Source: Exophiala sp. HKRS030 (Eukaryota > Ascomycota > Eurotiomycetes > Chaetothyriales > Herpotrichiellaceae). Taken from it: a stretch of 64,000 bases of DNA. This document shows positions 1 through 11,876 of this stretch, piece by piece (positions within the stretch are counted from its first letter, which is position 1; each line of letters begins with the position of its first letter). The translations under genes and the position numbers were made by a program. The notes beneath the pieces were generated by a model. It saw only the letters and a list, made by a program, of their open reading frames with translations. It ran no database searches and was not told the DNA's origin. Where the stretch lies: the NCBI GenBank assembly GCA_023897205.1, contig JAHWDD010000033.1, forward strand, positions 310,001 through 374,000, in the 5' to 3' direction.

Positions 1-1
1 A

Positions 2-3000
2 AAAAATGCAAAAGCAGCCATCCTGACCATCGTCCTTGCTCTCGAACTACCGCTGCAGCAAGCTAACCGTACCGTTCAATCTCTTCTCAGTCGTGGCGTC
101 ACTCCAACTCAAGCAGACATGAATCATATATCTGCCGTACATTTCACTGTCAATAGCACCAAGGTGCTGATACTGGATACCTTACAGGCTGCTGATCCTG
201 TGGCCGTTGCTAAAGCCTGTAACTTTGTCGCTGCCTCAGGTTGGGGGACGAATCCCACGGTCACAGCACCAATTCTCACAGCGATTCGTACTGGCAATGT
301 CGACATGGTCCAAAAGCTCATATCTCTCGGTGCTAATCTTGAGATTGATTTTGGTTCTTTCGCAGAAGCTCACAAACGTGGATGTCGTTATCCGAGTGAA
401 GACAAAGACGAAGTTCGGAAGATCTTCCAGAGATCCGTAGAACAACCCATCATTGCGGCTGCCAAAATGGAGATGGTTGACATTGTCAATTATGCTATCC
501 AACAAGGGGTAGATGTCAACACTATATCTGCAGCTGGATGGAGAGCTATTGACTATAGCTACGGAGATTCCCACGATTATTCATTGCTTGACATTGTATC
601 TGCCCGGATTGCCACCCTGAGAGAGGAGTTGCAGCCAGTTACGAAACACTCAAAACCAGAAGAGTTGGACAAGATCTCCGGAAACATCAAATATGACAAA
701 GATACATACCGATACTGGACTGCATATCACGACCTCGAAGATGCCAGAGCAATCAAAAGATTTCAACTTGATTCTTTCACGCAAAAGGTTGAACATCAAC
801 CGTCTTCTGAAGAAGATGGCAGTACAGCCCGCAAGAGTGCGATTGAGTCAGTCCTTTTGAAACTAATCGATCTTGAAAAGACATTGTTAAGCAAGGGAGC
901 CAAATCTTTCAAGATTTTGCACCCTGAAGCGAAGTTGGAGACCTACTCGAGTTACCGCCGATACAACAGATTCAAGAGTACCCCATATGAGACGAACATT
1001 TCCTTCAACTTGTCAGATTTAACTCCAGAGAAAGAAGCAAATTACATCAGACTCTTTGAAGCGTGTTGGAAAGGTGATAGTGACGAAGTTCGCTCTCTCT
1101 GTCTTTCGCAACATCGGCCGCTGCAGGTGGCTGTAACCGACCTCCATGGGTTCAGTCCATATTCAATTTCGACATTACGAGGTCATTTCGACTTAGCACG
1201 CCTCGTGGTGGAAATTGCCACCGCCCAGTATCAGCCCAAAGACCAAAAGGATAAATACAAGTATTCTCTTCGGATTGAAGCTCATGGGCTTGACAGCGAC
1301 GATGATTCGGACAGCGATGAGTCTCAGTCAAGTGATCTGGGGTATTGTCACATCTGGTCAAAGACAATTTCACTGTGGATGACGTGGCAGCACTAGCGGA
1401 CACAGTCAAATCTGAGATAGCGCCAACCACGCTGATAGAATGGCCTTGCCAAGTTGTCCGTGCTCTCGAAACCAATACAGACAACAAAGATGCGCGGTCG
1501 TATTTCAGCAGAGCCAGCATTCCCGGTGGATGGATCGACAACCATGCCGTGGAGTCTTGGGAGTGGTTCAATACATCGTATCACCATGTCAGCAAGATCG
1601 AACGTGACTCTCTTGTGAGGTATGCGATCTTTACCAACAACCTGAGCCTCCTCAAGTTTCTGATCAAGATTGGCAATGATGTTGCAAGCACCAAGCCCGA
1701 CGGCGATGTCATCAAAGTTTTTAACGTGTCAGCCGGTGATTTCAAGCTGGCAATCAGACTAGGCCGTGTTGAAATGGTTGGAGAAATCATCAAATCGACC
1801 GGCTTTGGATTCCCTCTCAAAAAGATATTCATGCAATCTGGTGTCAAGCTTGAACACAAGCCGGATTACTATCAAGGACTTACTGTCCACGGACGGAAAC
1901 GCGAGGACTGGGCCGAAGCTGGACGCCGAGGCCATCGCTACTCGCAGAATAGCTCCGACATTGGCATTCCGTTGCTAGCATCTGCACTCGAGGGAAATTT
2001 GGAAAGTGTCGAATATTTCTTGTCGGATGCCCCACTGAGACGATACACCGAGTTTGCGAGCGCATTCAAAGACGACAAGCATCTTCGAGCACTTGAACAA
2101 GCAGACGGCGGAATTGAGGGCGCTTTAAGGACATGGTTATCTACTCGGAGTCAGCTCGTTCTTCATGCCGGTGTCTTGTCTGCGCCAAACGAGGACGGAT
2201 CCCAACCAGTGTTTGAATACCTCTTGCAAAAGACGCCGCATAGTCTCGAGACTCGATCAGCTGACGGGCAAACGCCGTTGCAACTAGCATTCGAAGTTGG
2301 CCGATATCATGCTGCACGAGAGTTGATAACGGCAGGTGCCAATCAAGCCACTAAAGACGACAAGGGAAGAAACATTGTCCATTCAATTCTTGCAGCATGT
2401 GAAACAAAAGACCATAAGTTGGTCAAGTCTCTTCTTGATTTGCTCGATTCGCAGCTTATTTCATCTCTCTTCCTTGAACGATGTAGTGATACAGACTTTG
2501 GAGCTACAACGCCGCTTGCGCTATTTCTAGATCGTTGCAATAGTGACGATGCAGCGGAATGGCAACAGACCTTGAACACCATCTTGTCTTATTCGGGTGG
2601 GAAAGACCTAGAAAAGTTGAATGGAGCAGGCGACTACCCTCTTCATAGGGCTGTGCGAGCAAACAATCTGAAGCTTGTGGAATTCCTCGTTGAGTACAGG
2701 CCCGGACTATTGTATTGGGAGAACGCTACAGGAATGACTCCCGCCGATGTGGCGAGCACAGCGTATCTGCGAAGCAACATTGACCAGCCACCAGAATTAA
2801 CAACGACAGAATCTTGGTCTATCAAAGATCAGACGATCAAGGACTTTATCAAAGCACCGGACGCGAAGGCATGGGGATCAGGGTTCTTGAATTCTGACTC
2901 GAAGAGAAGGGTTCAGTGGAAGATGCATTATCTTATCAAGTCCCTCATGCAAAAATACCCATCGAAGAGGAAATTAGTGTCCCTATTCGATGCGAACGAA

Positions 3001-3360
3001 GTTGCAAAACGCCTTGCGGTAATGCAGCAAAAGAGGAATGAGGAAGAAAAACGCAAGCAGAGATTGGGGATCAGAGCTCGTAATGAGTGGCGAGATATGA
3101 ATGACGTGGATCCTGAAGAACTGTCCAAAGATGAGATTGCAGAATACCTTTTCGCGGCGAAGGGATTCACAAAATGGGATCAGGTCAAATGGAGGCATGA
3201 GGTACTCAATGAACCATTGGAAACAGCTCGAGAACTGGTTCTGAACGACAACCAGCCCAACTGGAGGGATGTTGGCAAGAACGAAAGCAGGGCGTCGTCC
3301 GAGAAAAGCACGTCACAGGATCTGGGGATGAGGACGAAATCTCAAACCGCAAGTGGTTGA
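2..3360 (+). CDS. Ankyrin-repeat protein, 5' partial, one apparent -1 frameshift
   Basis: The reading frame is already open at base 2 and continues into the ATG at 119, so the gene starts left of the window. The product has scattered degenerate ankyrin units, for example GNVDMVQKLISLGANLEID and a stretch around 2260-2350 with DGQTPLQLAFEVGRYHAARE, and another near 2630-2700 (GDYPLHRAVRANNLKLVEFL). The last ~150 residues are charged (lysine/glutamate-rich, roughly 2980-3100) and carry no repeat I recognise. The frame changes at a GGGG run at 1339-1342: one extra G joins DSDESQSSDLG to SHLVKDNFTVDD. A 65 nt intron at 1332-1396 would also restore the frame but is less convincing. About 1,100 residues are visible. 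Such proteins are usually protein-interaction scaffolds; no specific partner can be named. Confidence 0.8.
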
Positions 3361-4085
3361 AATGAGCCTGCGACATATGCTGTATGTGCTTCGACAAAGA
3401 CCGAAGAGACAGGCAGGACTACGAGTATACATCTAGGATAGCGAGGCAGAGCGTCGGAAGGCGCAGTTTCTCATGTCTTGAGAGCATATTGAGGCGTGCT
3501 CACAAACTATTGCAAGACACATTTACCCATCCATGAAGGAGTCGAGAAGCAGCAGCACGAGATGGCTCGAATAATTCTGCTGTGAGGTATTTCACAATTA
3601 GTAGAAGGTTCCTGAGGCTAAACAGCTCGAATAGCTAAGTTCATGATGCCCACAAAAAGCGTGCAAAACATACTCCGTATTGCTACTAGTAACAATGTCA
3701 GCTTTTTTCCCTTGGGGCAAAGTCTTTGCTGAGTAGCCATGGTTACTTTGGAAGATGCATAAATAAATACTATATTCATGATGATTCTGTGTCTGCCGAA
3801 GATTGTCTAGCTTTAATGTCCTAGTAGATCATCATTTGCTGAGAGTCTAACTAGTTACACGAGTCAGTGGTCCTCAGGTGCATCCCGATAGGAGGGATAG
3901 GGACATACATACGGAGTAGAAACATGTGACAGGCAGAATGACGTTACAAGCCACCTTCCCTTGTCGAGGACTCACACCTAGCCTCCACGTACCTACCTAG
4001 GTAAATAAGAACAACGCGCCCTTTCAGAGATTCAACTACGCACTAGAGACGTGCATATCCTTTGTTCACATGCCTACCCTTCGTG
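3361..4085. other. Intergenic, no gene seen
   Basis: This 725 bp gap between the ankyrin gene and YOS9 has no convincing ORF. It carries two copies of the nonamer TACTCCGTA/TACGGAGTA (3671-3679 and 3910-3918) and a CTACCTAGGTA stretch near 3990-4000. It probably holds the 3' UTR of the first gene and the promoter of the second. Confidence 0.6.
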
Positions 4086-5649
4086 ATGAGGAGTCGTAAT
4101 CTCCTGGGCGCTGGCCTTGCAGCAGCCTTATGCAGAGCCAGCGAAACTGTCTTTAGCGTTCACGACGACATCTTTGCCTTTCCACAGGTATGCAATGCGC
4201 CAGTCCAAGCCCAGGTTCCGGCGAGATACTGACAGCACGATTCCCTAGTATGGCGTGGAATTCGCAAAGTCTTACGTCCTAGAAGCCGATGCGCACGCTC
4301 TCCTCCGACCTTCTTCTGCTGACAGCTTTGCTGGCAAGGCGTCTTCCTCTTCCTCGGATCCTACCTCGCGCACGGGTGACATTTCGGCGTTTTCTCATCA
4401 AGGCACTACTGGGGATTACGAAGGTGCCGACGATGCTGGCTCACCGGGCACATACGAACGTCTGCTCTTGCATGGGAGACCTTATCTCTGCCATATCCCT
4501 GCGGTGGACCCCGTGGACCAGAACAACGCAACTGCAAATCCTTCGCAAGGAGATCGCGAGAAAGAGCTGGACAGGGCTGTGGCCAGGGGCGCGGAACTGT
4601 TACAGGGCATGACCTCGAATCAATGCTTGTACTACTCCTTTGGATGGTGGACATATTCATTTTGCTACAATGCTCAGGTCACCCAGTTTCATGCTTTACC
4701 GTTGGGTGCGAACGGTAGACCATGGCCACCGCAGGAAGATCCTGAGTCGGCGAGCTACGTTTTGGGGAAGTTCCAGCCGGCCAAAGAGACATCCAACGAG
4801 CAAGGGAAATCAGGAAAAGAAGGAACTCAATCTGAAGGTCAACGTGCAGTGTCTACTGAAGTGCAAACCAAAGCCGAGACGAATTTCTTGGTACAGCGGC
4901 TCGAGGGAGGGACGCCATGCGACTTGACGGGCAATGATCGGAAAATCGAAGTTCAATTTCATTGTAACCCCCAGATGACCGATCGCATTGGATGGATCAA
5001 AGAAACTGCTACATGCGCCTACCTCATGGTGATCTATACGCCAAGGCTGTGCAACGATGTTGCGTTTCAGCCTGCCAAAGAAAGCCGAGCACATCCCATC
5101 ACATGTCGGGAGATCGTTGCCGAGGATGAAGTGTCTGCCTGGGAAAGTCGCCATGCACAGAAGGCAGAACGTCCATCGCTTGATCAAGGTCAGCAACAGC
5201 AGATTGTGCTAGGTCGCATCAAGGTCGGCGGCTTAGAGCATCTCGGGCGTGATGGCAAGAGATTGGAGAGGGGACGGATTGTGCTCACAAGAGATGAACG
5301 TGCCGAGACAGTGGTAATGCAGAAAGATGGGCAAGTGACGAGTCTCTCGAAAAGCGAGCTGAAAAGGCTCAAAATCTCACCGGAAGAGATCGATGCTTTC
5401 AAGAAGGAGTTGCAACGATTGGCTGGCTCGAAAGACTGGAAGATCGAACGATTGGACGATGTCCATGGCCAAACTCAACTCAGAGGAGTGGTTTCTAACG
5501 ACGGAGAGGACGACAAAGCAAAAGGGAAGGGAGAGGAGAAAGGAGGGAACAAGAGGGAGGAGGCGGCAGAGGTGCCCAAAGAACAAGATGACGATGCTAA
5601 AGAGGACGATGTGGTGGGCAGTGAGGAGGAATATATTGAGGAGCTTTAG
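4086..5649 (+). CDS. YOS9: ER quality-control lectin, OS-9/Yos9 family
   Basis: The predicted protein has 500 residues. Exon 1 (4086-4187) encodes a signal peptide-like start (MRSRNLLGAGLAAALC) followed by FSVHDDIFAFPQ, typical of Yos9. A 61 nt intron (4188-4248, gtatgc...ctag, branch site ctgac) joins it in frame to YGVEFAKSYVLEADAH. The MRH (mannose-6-phosphate receptor homology) domain is clear: CLYYSFGWWTYSFCYN, then paired cysteines in GTPCDL, VQFHCNP and ATCAYLM. In the known family this ER-luminal lectin binds trimmed N-glycans on misfolded glycoproteins and delivers them to the Hrd1 ERAD ligase. The last ~100 residues are acidic and lysine-rich. The protein ends EEEYIEEL; a canonical HDEL/KDEL is missing, though the final EEL may be a divergent retrieval signal. 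The gene is intact. Confidence 0.93.
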
Positions 5650-7043
5650 GTATTGGGCGTATGTACTTGTACTAGAACATGGCTGTCTTTTGGTGTCCAT
5701 GTCGACGCTTTCAGTCGAGTTGTATCGATCTGATGATGAGGCCATTTGAGACGAGGCTTCTGTCACGACATAAGTGAGGAGTACGGAGTATGTCAACCAC
5801 GTGCCTCCTGGAGTGTTCGATCCATGGCTGCCCAAGTGGGACGAAGAACAAGAGAAACTTGCGCCACATCCGGTGACATAGCGTCCGGGGTATTGGATAT
5901 ACAGTAACTGCAGATTTGCTAAAGAAAGAAAACCCAATGAACAAACACTCCAGGCTAACTACTCCGTAGTCAATGCATATACGGAATGGTCAATTCACAG
6001 TTGTCAGTTGTATAGCTGGTGCACTCCGTAAACAGAGAGGAGCAAGTGGTGGCTGATGAGGTACTGCATGGTGTGTATGGTAATCTGGATTGAGCCCTAA
6101 GCAGCTTTGACGCTCAATTTCGTTCTGGTAGAGGACATTGCATATCTTAACTAGAAGTATAAGTACTTGGGCGGCTACCTAGGGACTGGATAAGGGGGTG
6201 ATTTCGGGCCCCTTAGGCTTCCCAGTAGGTAGCCTGAGTACATGGTATGTAATGTAACCAAGTCACTGACTATGTACCTAACTGACTACCTAGTTAGTTG
6301 GCTGGAGCGGTTGGTTAACTTGGCGACTTACTCCGTACACAGGAGCTACCCAGGCCACAATCACCAAATGGAGTATCCTTGCCGCCGCAGCCACGGCGAC
6401 TAAGGTTGGTAACCGGTAATTTACTCTCCTCCTTTGGTACTAGGTAGTTAGCAGAGTCCTACTACCATCTGGTACTAACTACTAGGTAGTAGGTAGTTAC
6501 TGTATCCGTAGTTGACTTACTACTCCAGACAGCAATTGCAGCACCGCCATCCAGCCGTCCACACCACAGAGCACCACTTCAACTTCCACCTCGTCCTCGT
6601 CCTCGAGCCTCTACCACTTGACCTACAGTACATCGTACACTTACCAACTCTCTGTCCAATTCGCGTCATCACACAACTTCACCGGCGAAATTGACCCTCA
6701 ATCACACACATTATACAACACCAGTTCTCGTCTGCCGCCGCACAACTACTGCCGCTGCCCATCAGCCGCCATCGAGTCTGCAGGCTGCACCCCAAACCAA
6801 TCCTGGGTCCTCTACCGACCTTCGCCCATCACTCGTCACCCGTTTGAGCAATCTGTATCTGACTACTAGTTACTTCGCTTAACATCCCAAACTCACCCTG
6901 CGAAACCACCCTGTCTAATCTCATAACCTCCACATCACCATCGCCATCACTACTGTGCACCATCACCTTGATGGAAATCTCTTTCATCACTGCCTCTGAC
7001 TTCTGAGCCTGCACTACCTCTACCTCCGCCGCCGCTCCCCACC
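5650..7043. other. Intergenic region and long 5' leader of SLA1
   Basis: About 1.4 kb without a convincing gene. It includes TACGGAGTA-type nonamers (5782-5790, 5960-5968, 6329-6337), a TAGGTAGT-rich tract (separate entry) and a C/T-rich pyrimidine stretch from about 6560 to 7040 running into the SLA1 start, which suggests a long 5' leader. Short ORFs in 6512-6882 are compositional, low-complexity readings and I do not call them genes. Confidence 0.6.
6165..6512. repeat. TAGGTAGT/ACTACCTA-rich low-complexity tract
   Basis: Short, imperfect copies of CTACCTAG, TAGGTAG, GTACTAACTACTAGG and their reverse complements recur throughout, for example ACTACTAGGTAGTAGGTAGTTACTG near 6476-6501. The units are interspersed in both orientations rather than strictly tandem. 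Similar short pieces appear near 3990 and 26223. No coding potential or transposon hallmarks are visible. Confidence 0.55.
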
Positions 7044-10000
7044 ATGGGATTCGTCGCAATATGCACTGCCCTTTACGCTTACCAACCTCAAAGTGCCGGA
7101 GAGCTTGACATTCAAGAGGGCGAGCTTCTTTACATCCTCGAAAAGAGCGACGACGATGATTGGTGGAAGGCAAAGAAAAAGGCTGCTGGTGACGACGACG
7201 ACGAGCCCGAGGGCCTGATTCCAAACAATTACGTTCAGGATGCCAAACCTTCCCACTCGGCCAAAGCTCTATACGACTATACTCGTCAGACAGACGAAGA
7301 AGTCTCCTTCACAGAAGATGCCACTCTCTCCGTCTACGATACCTCCGACCCCGACTGGACCTTGATTGGTGTCAACGGAGAGTTTGGCTTTGCCCCTGCC
7401 AACTACATTGAATTAACTAGTCGGCCTCCTCTCTCACCATCTGGCTCTTCAACCCACCAATCTTTCACACCTGCTCCCGTCGCCCATACTCCCACCACTC
7501 CCACTTCTCCCGCCCGATCCGTCTCAGGTCCTGCTGCCGATTTAGCAAGAGTCCTTGGGGCCACCGCTCCATCATCTACCTCCAACAGTAGAGCAGTCAC
7601 ATCTCCCACCCGCAATGTTCCGCGGCAGCAGTATACCCCTGATGCCTCTGATGACGAGGCTCCTCCTCCAGACCTCCCACGCAGACCAAACTCCCAAGCT
7701 TTCTCTCCTCCTGCTCCCATCCGCGCTCCCTCTCATCACGAAGACGCTCCGGGTGTCCTCCCTTCACCACCTTATAATCGCGCAGTCCCACGCTATGAAG
7801 ATGATGACGCGGCTGCCGTCAACTCCCCAGGAGGTTACCATCTATATAACATCAACGAAATGGTATCAGCCATGGGACGCCGGAAAAAGATGCCCACCAC
7901 TCTCGGTATCAATATTGCTACTGGCATTATAATGTTGTCCCCAGAGAAATCAAGAGATGGCCCATCCCAAGAGTGGACAGCGGATAAAATGACACACTAC
8001 TCAATTGAGGGCAAGCATGTCTTTATTGAGCTCGTCCGCCCGAGCAAGAGCCTCGATCTCCATGCCGGTGCCAAAGACACCGCGGAAGAAATCGTACGAG
8101 CCCTTGGAGAGATTGCTGGGGCCCATCGCGCTGAAGGTATCCGGGAGGTTATAGAAGCCGCAACCACTCCCGGAAGTCACAAAAAGGGCCAGATTCTCTA
8201 TGACTTCATGGCCCAAGGCGATGATGAGGTGACCGTCGCAGTTGGGGATGAAGTCGTCATTTTGGACGACACCAAATCCGAAGAGTGGTGGAATGTGAGA
8301 CGGCTCAAGAATGGTGCCGAAGGAGTTGTGCCCAGCAGCTATGTCGAAATTACAGGAGTCGTGTCAGCCGAACCGCCTTCCAGAACGGGCGTTAATGCTG
8401 GCCGATCAGCCGTGGAGCAGAATCGCCTTGAGGAGGAAAGACTGGCTCGGGAAGCTGCACGAGCGGATCGTGCGCGACAGGATTCAGATCACGACCGTGC
8501 TCGTTCTGGAGTTGGTCCAGGTGTTGCTCTGCCTCAGCGCGGGAGCAGCCTTGCGGACGAAGACTCTCAAAAGAGACATGGCAAAGACAAAGACGATCGG
8601 AAGAAGAGCAGAGCCAAGCCTGATCTTGTGAAGGTGAGGACATGGACAGATCATTCAGGCTCCTTCAAAGTTGAGGCCCAGTTTCTTGGAGTAGCCGACG
8701 GTAAGATTCATTTACACAAGGTCAATGGCGTAAAGATCGCCGTTCCTGTAGCGAAGATGTCGCCAGAAGACCTTGCATATGTTGAGAAGGTAACCAACGA
8801 ATCGATCGAGGATCTCATACCAGTGGCTGATTTGATAAAGATGAAAAGGAAGAGTCAGTCTGGGCAATCCACCTCCCGAAGTGGAGCCACAATAGAACCG
8901 CGAGCCCCAGATCAACCCAAGGCACCCGAATACGACTGGTTCGATTTCTTCTTGAAAGCTGGTGTTGGTCCTCATCAGTGCGAACGTTATGCACAAGCCA
9001 TGATCAGAGACTCGATGGATGAGAGCATCCTACCCGACATCACCACCGATACCCTTAGGACACTGGGCCTGAGAGAAGGAGATGCTCTGAGAGTCATGAA
9101 GTATCTTGACCAGAAATATAATCGATCTAGGGGCGCTCCTAACGGAACCAATGGGGCCGCACCCGCTAATGGTATCTTCTCAGGAGAAGGTGGTGTCTTG
9201 CATAACAACACGCGTAGGGGACGGCCTGAGGCAAATCGGCAAGTTAGTGACGTGGTGGATGCTGATGCCTTAAATAAGACCTCTGAAGCCGAAGTTAAGC
9301 CAGCTCCGGAAGCAAAAGCGACACCTTTAACTCAAGCCCCAGCCCGTGAGCCACAGGGTGGGTTCGACGACGATGCATGGACAGTTCGACCATCAAACAA
9401 GACTTCGACATCGACTCCTAGCCAACCTACCGTCACTGCTGCTGCACCGGCCGCCCAGGCTCAACCACCTCCAAAACCACCAACAGGTGCTGCTGCTGAT
9501 CTCAATGCTTTATTAGATGCACCACTGATCCCAACACCCGCACAGCAACAGCCACCACCTCAACCTCTCCCACAAATCAACACGCAGCCAACTCCGGCTC
9601 CAGTTCCAGCCCCTGTACCTGTTCAACAGCCTCAGCAGCTTCAGCAGCCTCAACAGCCTCAGCAGACCGGAGCCAATCCCCAATTCTTCTCTCAAATCCC
9701 ACCACAGGCCACAGGATATCCTAATCAACAGTTGAATATACCACGGCAACGGCCTCAGGTTCCTCAGCAGAATTTTGCTGGTGCTGGATTACTGCCTCCT
9801 CCGCCTCGTCCACTCTCGGCTCCTCAAAATCCTCAGCAAAGTCAATTCGGCCTCCAGCCTATCCAGCCTCAGCTGACTGGTATTCCTCGAACTGCGGCTC
9901 TTCAAGCGGCCCAGGGTCTAGTCTGAACGACCTAAATCAGCAGCGACTGCAGCAGCAATATCAACAGATGTCCTTACAACCCCAGCAGACTGGATTTGTG

Positions 10001-10657
10001 CCCCAGAGTCAATTCGGACAACTCGGTCTTGTACCACAACAGACAGGGTTTCCACCTCAAACACAACAATTCGCGCAATTCCAGCAACAACCGTATCTAA
10101 ACGGGAACGCAGCAGGAAGTCCTTTCGCTGATCCTAGGTCTTCTTTCCTCCCACAGCCCACCGGTATGCCATTCCAACAGAGTCCACCACCAGGTGGCAT
10201 CAACTCGATCCTGCCACCTGCGCTTCAACCTCAGAGAACTGGCTTCACTTCTCCTTTGCAACAAAACCAAACCAATGGATACCAGCAACCATTCCAAGCC
10301 CCCGTTGGATACTCACAACCGCAAGGTCTTCAACCCCAGCAGACAGGCTTTCCCCAAGTTATGCAACCTCAGCAGACTGGGTTCGGACAACTACCACAGT
10401 CCAATGGGTTCTCTAATTTCCAAGCTCCCCGATTCCCCCAATCCCCCAACACATATCAACGCCTTCCCCTCTTCAACCTCAGAAGACAGGACCTGCACCA
10501 CCTGTGAAATTTGGTGTCACAGAAGCCAAGAAACTGGTCGCTCAACCTACTGGAAGAAGAGCTAACCTTGCCAATGCTAGTAAGTGCATCCCCGAATTGG
10601 GTATAATCATTCTGTTCTGATATGCGTATAGCTGCCAATAACCCGTTCGGCTTTTGA
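7044..10657 (+). CDS. SLA1: Actin cytoskeleton-regulatory endocytic scaffold Sla1, two apparent -1 frameshifts
   Basis: The start is CACCATGG. The order of domains is Sla1-specific: SH3 (about residues 4-68), SH3 (73-130), a PH-like region (~262-372), a third SH3 (~379-437), SHD1 (~530-585, the domain that binds NPFxD sorting signals in the family), SHD2/SAM-like (~628-695), a proline/glutamine-rich tail and C-terminal QPQQTGF repeats. The last intron (10580-10631) is followed by an exon ending NNPFGF-stop. In yeast Sla1 links clathrin-coat cargo, Las17/WASP and Pan1-End3 at the plasma membrane. The frame breaks twice: a GGG run at 9914-9916 (one extra G gives QGSSLNDLNQQR) and a CCCC run at 10466-10469 (one extra C gives LPPLQPQKTGPAPP). 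About 1,190 residues when read through. A 74 nt intron at 9841-9914 could bridge the first break but would remove family-typical sequence. Confidence 0.93.
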
Positions 10658-11876
10658 ATAAAGCGATCCTCTCACGGATCCAAGTGCGACGCCAAGCTTG
10701 ATAGACGTGTTTTGGTTGTTGATAGAGGCACATCTGGCTTAAGGTGGGTACTGCTGCACGGGTCAACCAAAGATCCAGAAATAGCGTCGATATACCCGGG
10801 GATGAACATGCAACCACACATGACATCTTTATAACAAGGCGTGTACATTGGGAAGGAGTTCGAGCATGTTCTGAGATGCGATTTGGTCGAACAAGTCCCT
10901 AGCGATCACTTGCAAATTACGACTATGGAATAGGGTTTCATTGAGGCTGCCACAAACCTCCCACAGTGCAGCGGAGCTTATAACCAGCGTTTGGCATCCG
11001 TTAAGAAGGCGCATATCTTGATTCCGGTGGCAACCATGAACAGTGCTTCTGAATTTACTGCAGTATCTGCTTGCATTGTAGTGTTGCCGTACGGAGTGGA
11101 AAGAGGTTTGCACTGGCCACATCAGCAAAAGACTGAGTTAGGCCTTCAGATCCCACCATATCAAGAGTGGCCAGGATAGGTTAGCTAGGTATATATATTC
11201 TTGGTTGATATTTTCCGTTTGAGAATGAACAGATATGGAGATGTATTTTGAGAAAGAGCTGTCTTGTTGGCTTCCAACAACATCCTCCTCTTCGTTTCCG
11301 ATCCAAATGATCCCGATGTACCGGCCCGGGAGCACCAAGGGCTCTCGTCTCTCGTGTACCGTCTGTACACTGCACAGAATCTATCTCAGGGGTGGGTAGT
11401 GTGGGAAATTGGTATACAGGCTAAGTCCATCAACCTCTCCCAGAAGGCACTGCGACTTCCTCACTGGCAGACCAAGCCTACGCGCAGTTTGCATTCATGT
11501 TATTTGAGCCTGAATATCAGCGTAAATCTGCTATTCCCTCTTGAAGAAGTTCTTTTGGCAAGGCACATGAGATTAGTTTTACCATAGTGAGGGTCTTGGA
11601 GTCGAAACGGGGTGGAATATGACTAGGCTATAAGGTTTTGAGGATGCAGCCTTGTCACGTGAGGAGTCTTCGTCAGGCATCCATTCGTACCGAATTAGCA
11701 AGTTGGTACGCCTTCCACGGTTTGGACTTTGACACAACTGGTAGGCCATCACAACATCACTCAGTCTCCATACTCCTGGGAATTGTAGTTGGCCTTCTCG
11801 CATTGATTTTGATTGCTGCGAATCCTAATACATTATGCCCATCATAGACAAAAGCTGTTTTGCGCCGTAAGAGCAA
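10658..11876. other. Intergenic, no gene seen
   Basis: This 1.2 kb gap between SLA1 and the HET-domain gene contains several short ORFs on both strands, none with a domain, codon pattern or splice structure I could support. It likely holds the SLA1 3' UTR and the promoter of the HET gene. Confidence 0.55.

Noticed and set aside
1332..1396. A 65 nt intron joining the two ankyrin ORFs
   Set aside because: It would restore frame, but the splice signals are weak and a single extra G at GGGG explains it as well as the many other cases.
6512..6882. Short plus-strand ORFs before SLA1
   Set aside because: Low-complexity CT/CA-rich readings in overlapping frames; fits a long 5' leader, with no domain.
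9841..9914. An intron in SLA1
   Set aside because: In phase, but it would delete conserved QPIQPQLTGIP sequence; a missing G is simpler.
9513..10297. Minus-strand ORFs rich in leucine/arginine across SLA1
   Set aside because: They are the reverse reading of P/Q codons in SLA1, not independent genes.
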